From Klenkia soli (GTDB lineage Bacteria; Actinomycetota; Actinomycetes; Mycobacteriales; Geodermatophilaceae), in contig NZ_FNIR01000010.1 in assembly GCF_900103975.1 (NCBI RefSeq), positions 124,001-188,000 of the forward strand: 64,000 nucleotides of DNA, written 5' to 3'. Below, piece by piece: positions 1 through 7,603 of the stretch. The position numbers and the translations under genes were made by a program. Position 1 is the first letter of the stretch; every line of letters starts with the position of its first letter. The notes beneath the pieces were generated by a model that saw only the letters and a program-made list of their open reading frames with translations, searched no databases and had not been told where the DNA came from.

Positions 1-1
1 C

Positions 2-1129
2 TACCGCAACGACGGCCGCATCGTCGGCCTGCCGTTCCACAAGGACGCCTACGGCGGCGAGGCCGGCTTCCAGCGCAAGGGCCAGCGGCTGCTGCCGGCG
101 CCGAGCCTGGCCACCTACAACGGGATGATCTTCCTGTCCATGGACCCGGATGCGCCCCCGCTGGAGGAGTTCCTCGGCGACTTCCGCTTCTACCTCGACT
201 ACTACACCAAGCAGTCGGCGAGCGGCATCGAGCTGCGCGGTCCGCAGCGCTGGCGGGTCAAGGCCAACTGGAAGATTGGCGCCGAGAACTTCGCCGGCGA
301 CATGTACCACACGCCCCAGACCCACACGTCGGTCGTGGAGATCGGGCTGTTCCGCGAGCCCAAGGCGGAGAAGCGCAAGGACGGCGCCACCTACTGGGCC
401 GGGGCCGGCGGCGGCACCACCTACAAGTTGCCCGACGGCGACCTGGACGAGCGGCTGCGCTACGTCGGCTACCCGCAGGAGATGGTCGACCGGATGAAGG
501 AGCAGTTCACCGACGACCAGCTCAAGGTGATCGGCGACGACGGCTTCATGATCAGCGCCGCGTCGATCTACCCGAACCTCTCCTTCGTGCACAACTGGCC
601 GCGGGTGGGGGAGTCCGACGACGTGCTGCCGTTCATCTCCATCCGCCAGTGGCAGCCGATCAGCGAGGACGAGACCGAAGTGCTGTCCTGGTTCGCCGTC
701 GACGCGGAGGCCCCGGAGGAGTTCAAGGCGCTGAGCTACAAGGCCTACCTGATGTGCTTCGGCTCGACCGGCATGTTCGAGCAGGACGACGTGGAGAACT
801 GGGTCTCCCTGACCAACACCGCGGCCGGCTCGATGGCCCGGCGGCTGCTGCTCAACAGCCGGATGGGCATCCTCGAGGACGACGAGCCGGTGGTCCCGCC
901 GCTGGGGCCCGACGCCTTCCACGGCCCGGGCGAGGCCCGCACCGGGTACTCCGAGCACAACCAGCGTGCCCTGCTCAACCGCTGGGCCGACGACCTGGAG
1001 AAGCCGCCGGTGCAGGCGGCGACGCTCACCGTGGGCGGACCCGGGGCCGGGGCCCAGGACGCGGCGGGTCGCACCTCGCCCAGCGCGAACGACGCGGAGC
1101 TGCCCGGCGGGGCGGTGGCGCAGGCATGA
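2..1129 (+). CDS. Aromatic ring-hydroxylating dioxygenase, alpha (large) subunit, 5' partial
   Basis: Catalytic subunit of a Rieske non-haem iron oxygenase, which adds O2 across an aromatic ring to give a cis-dihydrodiol. The reading frame is open from base 2, so the start and the Rieske [2Fe-2S] ligands lie before the window; only the end of the Rieske domain is seen. The catalytic part is intact: the mononuclear iron motif N-x3-D-x2-H-x4-H lies at about 287-325 (both His at 308-310 and 323-325), and the third ligand Asp is expected in the FEQDD segment near 780. The last 40 residues are Ala/Gly-rich and probably disordered. The stop overlaps the beta-subunit start (ATGA). The gene set downstream resembles phthalate 3,4-dioxygenase clusters of actinobacteria (inference), but the substrate cannot be read from the sequence. 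Confidence 0.93.
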   Translation, partial: YRNDGRIVGLPFHKDAYGGEAGFQRKGQRLLPAPSLATYNGMIFLSMDPDAPPLEEFLGDFRFYLDYYTKQSASGIELRGPQRWRVKANWKIGAENFAGDMYHTPQTHTSVVEIGLFREPKAEKRKDGATYWAGAGGGTTYKLPDGDLDERLRYVGYPQEMVDRMKEQFTDDQLKVIGDDGFMISAASIYPNLSFVHNWPRVGESDDVLPFISIRQWQPISEDETEVLSWFAVDAEAPEEFKALSYKAYLMCFGSTGMFEQDDVENWVSLTNTAAGSMARRLLLNSRMGILEDDEPVVPPLGPDAFHGPGEARTGYSEHNQRALLNRWADDLEKPPVQAATLTVGGPGAGAQDAAGRTSPSANDAELPGGAVAQA

Positions 1130-1797
1130 GCACCGACCTGCCGCAGGCCCCGCCGAGCGCGGCCGTCACCGCGATCACCGACCCGCACCCGGTGCCGGCC
1201 GGCAACCCGACCGGCGACGACGCACAGACCCTCAGCGAGCAGTCCGTCCTCGGCCGGCACGCCTCCCGCGTGCAGCGGGTGGGCGCCAGCCTGCCCTTCG
1301 ACGACCCCCGGCACCTGCAGGCCCACCACTGGCTGGTCGACGAGGCCTGGCTGCTGGACGCCCAGGCCTACGAGGACTGGCTGGAGCTGATCACCGAGGA
1401 CGTGCACTACCTGATGCCGGTCCGGGTCACCACGGCCCTGGGCGCGGGCTACGACACCGCGCGCGGCATGGCGCACTTCGACGAGGACAAGTACTCCTTG
1501 TCCCGCCGGGTGGCCCGCTTCCTCACCGAGCACGCCTGGACCGAGGACCCGCCGTCCCGGCTGCGGCACCACCTCTCCAACGTGCGCACGTTCGCCACCG
1601 ACGACGCCGACCACCTGGTGGTGGAGTCGGCCACGCTGCTGTTCCGCAACCGCGGTGACGTGCGCGAGGGGTCCTTCATCTCGGCTGGCCGCGAGGACCT
1701 GCTGCGGCTGGTCGACGGGCACTGGAAGCTCGCCCGGCGGGTGATCCTGGTCGACGACTCGGTCATGCGGATGCAGAACCTGGCGATCTTCCTGTGA
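1126..1797 (+). CDS. Aromatic ring-hydroxylating dioxygenase, beta (small) subunit
   Basis: Non-catalytic small subunit of the dioxygenase, a SnoaL/NTF2-like cone fold that assembles with the alpha subunit as an alpha3beta3 hexamer in this family. It has 223 residues, slightly long because of a roughly 50-residue polar N-terminal extension before the conserved core (DEAWLLDAQAYEDWLELI near residue 68). The typical C-terminal segment with LLFRNRGD, GREDLLR and W-K-L-A-R-R-x-I-L-V-D is present. The ATG at 1126 is chosen because it overlaps the alpha-subunit stop by four bases, giving translational coupling. The next gene overlaps its stop in the same manner. Confidence 0.92.
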   Translation: MSTDLPQAPPSAAVTAITDPHPVPAGNPTGDDAQTLSEQSVLGRHASRVQRVGASLPFDDPRHLQAHHWLVDEAWLLDAQAYEDWLELITEDVHYLMPVRVTTALGAGYDTARGMAHFDEDKYSLSRRVARFLTEHAWTEDPPSRLRHHLSNVRTFATDDADHLVVESATLLFRNRGDVREGSFISAGREDLLRLVDGHWKLARRVILVDDSVMRMQNLAIFL

Positions 1798-2183
1798 CCG
1801 CGCCCCGCGAGCCGCTCTCCTGGGAGGGCGAGGACGTCGACGCCTCAGCCGCCCGCCGGGCCGCCGCCGAGCACGCCGCACTGGTGGCCGGCGCCCGGGG
1901 CGAGCCGCTGACGATCGCCAACGAGTTCGCCGAGGTCCGGGTGCGCCGGGTGGACACCAGGAACGGTTCCCGCCTGCTGGTCGAGTCGCCCAAGTCGGGC
2001 CAGTGGGTCGCCCTGGACCCCATGCAGGTGGAGGCGCTGACCTGGCAGAACACCGCCACCTTCTCGGCGATGATCGGCAACCCCTTCGGGCCGTTGATCC
2101 CCGAGTCCACCGGCGGCGTCGTGACCGACGGCTCGGTCCGCGAGGGCGGGGGACCCGAGACCGTCGAGGGCGGCAGCCAGTGA
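1794..2183 (+). CDS. Unknown 129-residue protein inside the dioxygenase operon
   Basis: No family is recognised with confidence. It starts at a GTG overlapping the beta-subunit stop and itself ends overlapping the next GTG (GTGA), so it is co-translated with the dioxygenase genes and is very likely functional. The sequence is soluble and acidic, with no membrane segment or Cys cluster. Its middle part (ANEFAEVRVRRVDTRNGSRL, then SGQWVALDPMQVEALTWQ) looks like a small compact beta-rich domain. The last 20 residues are Gly/Glu-rich. Position between oxygenase and dihydrodiol dehydrogenase suggests an accessory role such as assembly or electron-transfer docking (inference). Confidence 0.75.
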   Translation: MTAPREPLSWEGEDVDASAARRAAAEHAALVAGARGEPLTIANEFAEVRVRRVDTRNGSRLLVESPKSGQWVALDPMQVEALTWQNTATFSAMIGNPFGPLIPESTGGVVTDGSVREGGGPETVEGGSQ

Positions 2184-2989
2184 CCGGCGGGTGGCTCGAA
2201 GGACGCCGTGCCCTGGTCGTGGGCGCCGGGTCGGGCATCGGGCGGGCGGTGGTCGACACCTTCCTGGCAGAAGGCGCCCGGGTCGCCGTCCTGGAGCGCG
2301 ATCCGGACAAGTGCCGGGCGCTGCGGACCGAGCAGCCCGACGTCCCGGTCACCGCGGGCGATGCCACCTCCCAGGGGGCGAACGAGGCCGCCGTCGCCGC
2401 GGCGGTGGAGGCCTTCGGCGGGCTGGACCTGCTGGTCAACTGCGTCGGCATCTTCGACTTCTACCGGTCGGTGGTCGACCTGGACCCCGGCCTGCTCGAG
2501 TCCGCCTTCGACGAGGTCTTCCACACCAACGTGCTGTCCCACCTGCGCTCGGTGCAGGCCGCGCTCCCGCACCTGCAGGCCGCCGGCAACGGGGTGGTCC
2601 TGCTGACCGAGTCGACGTCGTCCTACCACCCCGGCCGGGGTGGCGTGCTGTACCTGGCCTCGAAGTTCGCCGTCCGCGGGCTGGTCACCGCCCTCGCCCA
2701 CGACCTGGCCCCCGAGGTCCGGGTCAACGCCGTGGCCCCCGGCGGGACGCTGGGCACCGACCTGCGCGGACCGGCCAGCCTGGGTACCGCCGACCGCAGC
2801 CTGGGCGACACCCCCGGGCGCGCGGCCGAGCTGGCCGCCCGGGTGCCCCTGCAGGTCGCGCTCACCGCCGCCGACCACGCCTGGAGCTACGTGTTCCTGG
2901 CGTCGGACCGCTCCCGCGGTATCACCGGGGGCTCGCTGCACCCCGACGGCGGGATCGGCCTCGGCGCCGCCCCGCGCAAGCGTTCCTGA
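2180..2989 (+). CDS. SDR-family cis-dihydrodiol dehydrogenase
   Basis: Short-chain dehydrogenase expected to oxidise the cis-dihydrodiol made by the dioxygenase to the catechol, reducing NAD+. The 269-residue protein has the cofactor-binding G-A-G-S-G-I-G motif at residues 15-21, an NCVG segment in place of NNAG near 87, and the catalytic Tyr158-x3-Lys162 with Ser residues at 145-148. The length and the late conserved APGG turn fit the BphB/HcaB-like class. The GTG start at 2180 overlaps the previous stop; an in-frame extension further upstream would lie inside the previous gene and is rejected. Function rests on both family and operon position. Confidence 0.88.
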   Translation: MTGGWLEGRRALVVGAGSGIGRAVVDTFLAEGARVAVLERDPDKCRALRTEQPDVPVTAGDATSQGANEAAVAAAVEAFGGLDLLVNCVGIFDFYRSVVDLDPGLLESAFDEVFHTNVLSHLRSVQAALPHLQAAGNGVVLLTESTSSYHPGRGGVLYLASKFAVRGLVTALAHDLAPEVRVNAVAPGGTLGTDLRGPASLGTADRSLGDTPGRAAELAARVPLQVALTAADHAWSYVFLASDRSRGITGGSLHPDGGIGLGAAPRKRS

Positions 2990-3012
2990 TCCACCGACGA
3001 GAGGAGAGCACC

Positions 3013-3207
3013 ATGCCCCGGATCACCGCCGACCACGAGGCCTGCCAGGGATACGGCAACTGCATCACCGGCGCCCCCGACGTCTACGACATCGACGACG
3101 ACGGCGTCGTGGTGCTGCTGAAGGACGAGATCCCCGAGTCCGACCGGGCGCGGGTCGAGGAGGCGGCGCGCAGCTGCCCGGTCAGCGCGCTGGCCGTCGA
3201 GGACTGA
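3013..3207 (+). CDS. Small ferredoxin with three cluster cysteines, probable [3Fe-4S] type
   Basis: Electron carrier of 64 residues between reductase and oxygenase. Cys11-x5-Cys17 and the late Cys55-Pro56 are the only cysteines, the pattern of single-cluster [3Fe-4S] ferredoxins common beside actinobacterial P450s and found in actinobacterial phthalate dioxygenases, which differ from the Rieske ferredoxins of proteobacterial systems (established knowledge). The acidic loop D26-D30 and the C-terminal SCPVSAL are typical. A good Shine-Dalgarno (GAGGAG, eight bases upstream) supports the ATG. The reductase gene begins one base after its stop. Confidence 0.92.
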   Translation: MPRITADHEACQGYGNCITGAPDVYDIDDDGVVVLLKDEIPESDRARVEEAARSCPVSALAVED

Positions 3208-3208
3208 C

Positions 3209-4435
3209 GTGCCCACCGTCGTCGTCGTGGGGTCCTCGGTCGCCGGGGTGCGCACCGTGCAGGCGTTGCGCAGCGCAGGCTTCGCCGGCCGGGTCGTGCT
3301 GGTGGGCGAGGAGTCCGAGCTGCCCTACGACAAGCCGCCGCTGTCCAAGCAGTTCCTGGCCGGCGCCTGGGACACCGCGAAGATCCGGCTCCTGACCGCC
3401 GAGCAGGCCACCGAGCTCGACGTCGAGCTGCGGCTGGGTGCCGCTGCCGAGCGGCTGGACGTCGCCGGGAAGCAGCTGCACCTGGCTGACGGCTCGGTGC
3501 TGGACTGGGACGTCGTCGTGCTGGCCACGGGCGCCGCGGCCCGTCCCTCGCCCTGGCCGGTGGGGTCGGGGGTGCACGTCGTCCGCACCCTCGCCGACGC
3601 CCGGGCACTGCGTGCCGACCTGGCCGACGAGGGCCCGGTCGTGGTGGTGGGCGGCGGGTTCATCGGGGCAGAGGTGGCCGCCACCGCGCACGCACTGGGC
3701 CGCGACGTCACCGTGGTGGACCCGCTGCCCACCCCAATCGGCCGGGTGGTCGGCGACGAGGTCGGCGGGCACTTCACCGCCCTCCACGCCCGGCACGGGG
3801 TCGGCACCCGCTTCGGCACCGGGGTGGAGTCGGTCACCGGCGGGGCGGGGGACCTCACGGTCACCCTCACCGACGGGACGTCGCTGCCGGCGGCGACCGT
3901 CGTCGTCGGGATCGGGGCCACTCCCAACGACGGCTGGCTGGCTGCGTCGGGTCTGCTGGTGGAGAACGGGGTCACCTGCGACGAGCACTGCCGCGCCGTC
4001 GACTCCCCGGACGTCTACGTGGTGGGCGACCTGGCCCGCTGGTACCACCCCGGCCACGAGGAGCACCTGCGCGTCGAGCACTGGACCAATGCGGTGGACT
4101 CCGCGGTGGTCGCCGCGCACAACATCGCCCACCCCGACGACCTCCGGGCCCACGCCCCCGTCGAGTACGTCTGGAGCGACCAGTACGACTGGCGGATCCA
4201 GATCGTCGGCAGACCTGCCCGCGCGACCCGGCACGAGCTGGTGGGCACCCTGGACGGCGACACCGCGCGGGGCGCGGTCCTCTACACCGACGACGAGGGC
4301 TCGCTGCGCGGCGCGGTCACCGTGAACTGGCCCAAGGCGCTGGTCACCTGCCGCCGCCTGGTCTCGGCCGGCGCCGGGTTCGCCGACGCGGTGGCCCAGG
4401 TAACGGCGCTGCCCCCGGCCAAGGCGGCGGCGTGA
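3209..4435 (+). CDS. FAD/NAD(P)H ferredoxin reductase
   Basis: Flavoprotein of 408 residues that passes electrons from NADH to the adjacent ferredoxin. The FAD-binding dinucleotide fold begins at residue 4 (VVVVGSSVAG), the NAD-binding fold lies at about 144-156 (VVVVGGGFIGAE), and the second FAD contact segment is V-Y-V-V-G-D at about residue 269. PYDKPPLSKQFL near residue 39 is typical of the BphA4/RhdA4 reductase class, as is the C-terminal reductase domain. It starts at GTG, one base after the ferredoxin stop, and ends overlapping the next gene. Context makes it the dedicated reductase of the dioxygenase. Confidence 0.93.
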   Translation: MPTVVVVGSSVAGVRTVQALRSAGFAGRVVLVGEESELPYDKPPLSKQFLAGAWDTAKIRLLTAEQATELDVELRLGAAAERLDVAGKQLHLADGSVLDWDVVVLATGAAARPSPWPVGSGVHVVRTLADARALRADLADEGPVVVVGGGFIGAEVAATAHALGRDVTVVDPLPTPIGRVVGDEVGGHFTALHARHGVGTRFGTGVESVTGGAGDLTVTLTDGTSLPAATVVVGIGATPNDGWLAASGLLVENGVTCDEHCRAVDSPDVYVVGDLARWYHPGHEEHLRVEHWTNAVDSAVVAAHNIAHPDDLRAHAPVEYVWSDQYDWRIQIVGRPARATRHELVGTLDGDTARGAVLYTDDEGSLRGAVTVNWPKALVTCRRLVSAGAGFADAVAQVTALPPAKAAA

Positions 4436-5148
4436 GCACCCTCGCGGCGCAGCGGCAGCTCGTCGCCGACGCCTGCCGGGTGCTCGCCGCCCGCGGCCTG
4501 GCCGACGGCTACCTGGGGCACGTCAGCCTGCGGGTCGAGGACGACCTGCTTCTCGTGCGCTGCCGCGGCCCGCAGGAGCGCGGGCTGCGCTGGACCACCG
4601 CCGAGGACGTCCAACTGGTCACCCTGGACGGCGAGCCGGGTGCCGAGGGCGAGCTGGGGGAGTGGACCGTGCCCAACGAGCTGCCGCTGCACACCGAGGT
4701 GCTGCGGACCCGACCGGACGTGGCCGCGGTCGTGCACGCCCACCCCCCGGCCGTGGTCGCGGCCGACCTCGCCGGGCTGGCCGTCCGCCCGGTCGTCGGC
4801 GCCTTCGACATGCCCGGAACGAAGCTGGCAGCCGCCGGCGTCCCCGTCTACCCGCGGGGCGTCCTGGTCCGGGACCGCCGCCTGGCCGGGGAGATGGTGG
4901 CCGCGATGGGCGACCGGCCGGTGGTGCTGCTGCGTGGGCACGGGCTGACCAGCACCGGGCGCAGCGTCGAGGAGGCGGTGCTGCACGCCCTGTCCGTGGA
5001 CCGGCTGGCGCGCCTGGAGCTGGCCGTCGTCTCCGCCGGGGGGACCCTGGTCGACCTACCGGCCGAGGACCTGGCCGAGCTGCCCGACCTGGGTTCGGGC
5101 TTCAACCACGCGACCGCCTGGCGGCACGAACTGGCGAACCTCCCGTGA
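4432..5148 (+). CDS. Class II aldolase/adducin family protein, probable aromatic-acid decarboxylase (PhtC-like)
   Basis: This family uses a divalent metal held by three His. Here His102-x-His104 (VVHAHPP) and a third His in LLRGHGL near residue 164 form the site, with Glu89 (LHTEV) as the likely catalytic acid. In actinobacterial phthalate clusters a protein of this family decarboxylates 3,4-dihydroxyphthalate to protocatechuate, and the p-cumate enzyme CmtD is of the same fold (established knowledge). Its position directly after the dioxygenase reductase, with a four-base overlap, makes that role likely (inference). A fuculose-phosphate-type aldolase is less likely here. 238 residues, normal length. 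Confidence 0.8.
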   Translation: MSTLAAQRQLVADACRVLAARGLADGYLGHVSLRVEDDLLLVRCRGPQERGLRWTTAEDVQLVTLDGEPGAEGELGEWTVPNELPLHTEVLRTRPDVAAVVHAHPPAVVAADLAGLAVRPVVGAFDMPGTKLAAAGVPVYPRGVLVRDRRLAGEMVAAMGDRPVVLLRGHGLTSTGRSVEEAVLHALSVDRLARLELAVVSAGGTLVDLPAEDLAELPDLGSGFNHATAWRHELANLP

Positions 5149-5172
5149 CCGGGGGACACCTAGGCTGCAGTC

Positions 5173-5964
5173 ATGGACGGCGCCCTCTACCCGCCCGCGC
5201 CCGAGCACGGCGCCCCGCCGCAGTACCCGATCGAGTCGGTGGACAACGCGCTCAAGGTGCTGCTGCTGCTCGGCGAACGTCCCTCCCTCCGGCTGACCGA
5301 CGTCAGCCAGTACCTGGGGGTGGCGTCCTCGACGGCGCACCGGCTGCTGGCGATGCTGCAGTTCCGGGGGTACGTGCGGCAGGACGCCGCGACCCGCGGG
5401 TACGTCCCCGGTCCGGCGTTGGACGGGCTGGCCATGGGTGTGCTGCGGCGGCTGGACGTCCGCGCCCGGGCGCGTCCGGTGCTGGAGAAGCTCAACGCCG
5501 ACCTGCAGGAGACCGTGCACCTGGGCCGGCTCGAGGGCGCCGACGTGCACTTCATCGACTCCATCGAGAGCAGCCGGGCACTGCGGGTCGGCGGCCGGCT
5601 GGGCCGGTCCATCCCGGCGCACTGCACCTCCAACGGCAAGGCCCTGCTGGCCGGTCTCCGCGAGGCGGAGCTGCATCGGCTCTACCCCGACGAGCAGCTG
5701 CGCCAGCTGACCCCGCACTCGATCGGCACCCGCACCCGGCTGCTCGAGGTCCTGGACGAGGTGCGCGTGCGGGGATTCGCCACGAGCGACGAGGAGAGCG
5801 AAGAGGGCGTGAGCTCGCTCGCGGTCGCGCTGCCGGCGCGGCACTCGCCGCGGTTGGCCGTGAACGCGTCGGCGCCGCTGAGCCGGCTCTCCCCGGAGGT
5901 CCGGCAGGACGTGCTGGACCACCTGTTCGCCGCCGTCGAGGAGATCGACCGGCTGCTGCTCTGA
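5173..5964 (+). CDS. IclR-family transcriptional regulator
   Basis: 263 residues. The N-terminal winged helix-turn-helix covers about residues 20-85 (helix-turn-helix around LTDVSQYLGVASSTAHRLLA) and the C-terminal IclR effector domain covers about 95-262, with the usual SIPAHCTSNGKALLA segment. IclR proteins commonly sense aromatic acids and control adjacent catabolic genes; PhtR-type regulators of phthalate operons belong here (established knowledge). It lies between two class II aldolase genes on the same strand, 24 bases after the first, so it is probably co-transcribed and may autoregulate the operon. No palindrome was seen in the short gap, so its operator is probably upstream of the window. 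Confidence 0.9.
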   Translation: MDGALYPPAPEHGAPPQYPIESVDNALKVLLLLGERPSLRLTDVSQYLGVASSTAHRLLAMLQFRGYVRQDAATRGYVPGPALDGLAMGVLRRLDVRARARPVLEKLNADLQETVHLGRLEGADVHFIDSIESSRALRVGGRLGRSIPAHCTSNGKALLAGLREAELHRLYPDEQLRQLTPHSIGTRTRLLEVLDEVRVRGFATSDEESEEGVSSLAVALPARHSPRLAVNASAPLSRLSPEVRQDVLDHLFAAVEEIDRLLL

Positions 5965-5992
5965 GGCCCCGCGTCCGCGGGGTCCGACCCCG

Positions 5993-6715
5993 ATGGACGG
6001 AGAACCCGTGAGCGACCCCACCGACCAGCTGCGCGAGGACGTCGCCACCTCCTGCCGGGTCCTGGCCGCGGCCGGGCAGGACGACCTGATCTGGGGCCAC
6101 TCCTCCGCCCGTGATCCGCAGGGCCGCGGGGTGTGGCTGAAGTCCGCCGAGTGGGGCCTGGGCGAGGTCACCGCCGACCGGGTGCACCTGGTCTCCCCGG
6201 CCGGGGAGGTGCTCGCGGGCGACGGTCCACGGCACAGCGAGTACCCGATCCACACCGAGGTGATGGCCGCCCGGCCCGACGTGGGCGGTGTCGTGCACAC
6301 CCACCCGCCGCACGCGGTCGCCCTGGCCGCGACCGGGCAGGAGCTGCGTCCCGTCAGCCACGCGGCCAACCTGTTCGTGCCGCCCGGGGTGCCCCGGTTC
6401 ACCGACACCGCCGACCTGGTGCTGACCACGGAGCTGGGGCAGGCCGTCGCGCTGGCGCTGGGGGAGGCGCGGGCGGTGTTCCTGGTCAACCACGGCATCG
6501 TCGCCGTCGGCCCCGACGTCCGGGCCGCCACCGTTGCAGCGGTCGTGCTCGAGCAGGCCTGCCGGCAGCAGATCCTCACCCATACGGCCGGCGGGTGGCC
6601 CACCTGGTCGCCCCCGGAGGAGTCGCGGGCCAAGCGCGAGCACGTCTACAACGACCGGGCCCTGGGCGCGGTCTGGGACTTCCTGGTGCGCGGGCTCCCC
6701 CCGGTCCGCGGATGA
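5993..6715 (+). CDS. Second class II aldolase/adducin family protein, probable decarboxylase
   Basis: 240 residues counted from the ATG; the GTG at 6008 has a better ribosome site (GGAG seven bases upstream) and may be the true start. Metal ligands are His102-x-His104 (VVHTHPP), with the third His in LVNHGIV near residue 163, and Glu in IHTEV near 89. It is clearly a paralogue of the class II aldolase 800 bases upstream but diverged: its C-terminus (KREHVYNDRALGAVWDFLVR) resembles dihydroxyphthalate decarboxylase-like and HCOMODA decarboxylase-like proteins. Either copy could act on the product of the dioxygenase, or each on a different isomer (inference). Confidence 0.78.
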   Translation: MDGEPVSDPTDQLREDVATSCRVLAAAGQDDLIWGHSSARDPQGRGVWLKSAEWGLGEVTADRVHLVSPAGEVLAGDGPRHSEYPIHTEVMAARPDVGGVVHTHPPHAVALAATGQELRPVSHAANLFVPPGVPRFTDTADLVLTTELGQAVALALGEARAVFLVNHGIVAVGPDVRAATVAAVVLEQACRQQILTHTAGGWPTWSPPEESRAKREHVYNDRALGAVWDFLVRGLPPVRG

Positions 6716-6718
6716 CCG

Positions 6719-7600
6719 GTGGGTGAGGCGCTGGCGGTCGCCTCGCTCCTGCTGTTCAGCGCCAACGTGCTGCTGGTCCCGGTGGCCTCGGCGCGGCTGG
6801 ACCAGGCCCCCGGGTTCGCCCTCGCCCTGCTCGCGAACGTCCTGGGCGCGGCGGTGCTGCTGGGTGCCCAGGCCGCGCTGACCGGTCCGCCGAGCCGGGT
6901 GGACTGGCCGGCGCTGGGTCTGTTCGCGCTCGGCGGCCTGCTGACCTCGTTCCTCGGCCGCCGGACGTTCTTCCGGTCCATCACCGCGATCGGGCCCACC
7001 CGGGCCGCCACCCTGCAGACGACCAACCCCGCCTTCGCCGCCCTCGGCGGCTGGCTGCTCCTGGGCCAGGCACTCGCCCCGCCGGCCGTGCTCGCGGGGG
7101 CACTGGTCCTGGTCGGCCTGGTCCTGGTCACCCGGGTGCCCTCGTCCTGCGCCGACCCGGTGTCGTGGCTGCTGCCCGGTACCGGGCTGGCCCTGCTGGG
7201 GGCGGCGGCCTATGGGCTGGGCAACGTGGCCCGGGGAGCGGCGGTCGGGATCTGGGCCGAACCGGTGGCCGGCAGCCTGATCGGGGCGGTGGCCGGCTTG
7301 CTCGCGTTGCTGCTGGTCACCGGCGACCGCCGCGGCCTGCTCGCCGCGCTGCGCTCCGCCGACCCTGCCGGACGCCGGCTGTGGGTGTTGTCCGGGGTGC
7401 TCACCATCGGGGCGCAGACCTGCCTGGTCGCTGCGACGCAGACGGTGCCCGTGGCCGTCGCGGTGGTGGTGTCGGCGGCCGTGCCGGTCGTCGTCCTCCC
7501 GCTCGGCCTGCTGCTGGGCCGGGAGACCCGGCTGCGGCCGGTGGCCGTCGCGGGGGTCGCGCTGGTGGGTGTCGGCGTCGTCGCACTCGTCCTCGGGTAG
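6719..7600 (+). CDS. EamA/DMT-superfamily permease
   Basis: Inner-membrane protein of 293 residues with ten predicted helices in two repeats of five, the usual layout of drug/metabolite transporters. The first helix starts at residue 4 (LAVASLLLFSANVLLV) and the last (VAVAGVALVGVGVVALVLG) ends at the C-terminus. FFRSITAIGPTRAATLQTTNP at the end of helix 3-4 is a typical EamA signature. It begins with GTG three bases after the second aldolase gene, so it belongs to the same transcript. Uptake or export of an aromatic acid or an intermediate is likely from context only. Confidence 0.82.
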   Translation: MGEALAVASLLLFSANVLLVPVASARLDQAPGFALALLANVLGAAVLLGAQAALTGPPSRVDWPALGLFALGGLLTSFLGRRTFFRSITAIGPTRAATLQTTNPAFAALGGWLLLGQALAPPAVLAGALVLVGLVLVTRVPSSCADPVSWLLPGTGLALLGAAAYGLGNVARGAAVGIWAEPVAGSLIGAVAGLLALLLVTGDRRGLLAALRSADPAGRRLWVLSGVLTIGAQTCLVAATQTVPVAVAVVVSAAVPVVVLPLGLLLGRETRLRPVAVAGVALVGVGVVALVLG

Positions 7601-7603
7601 GGC

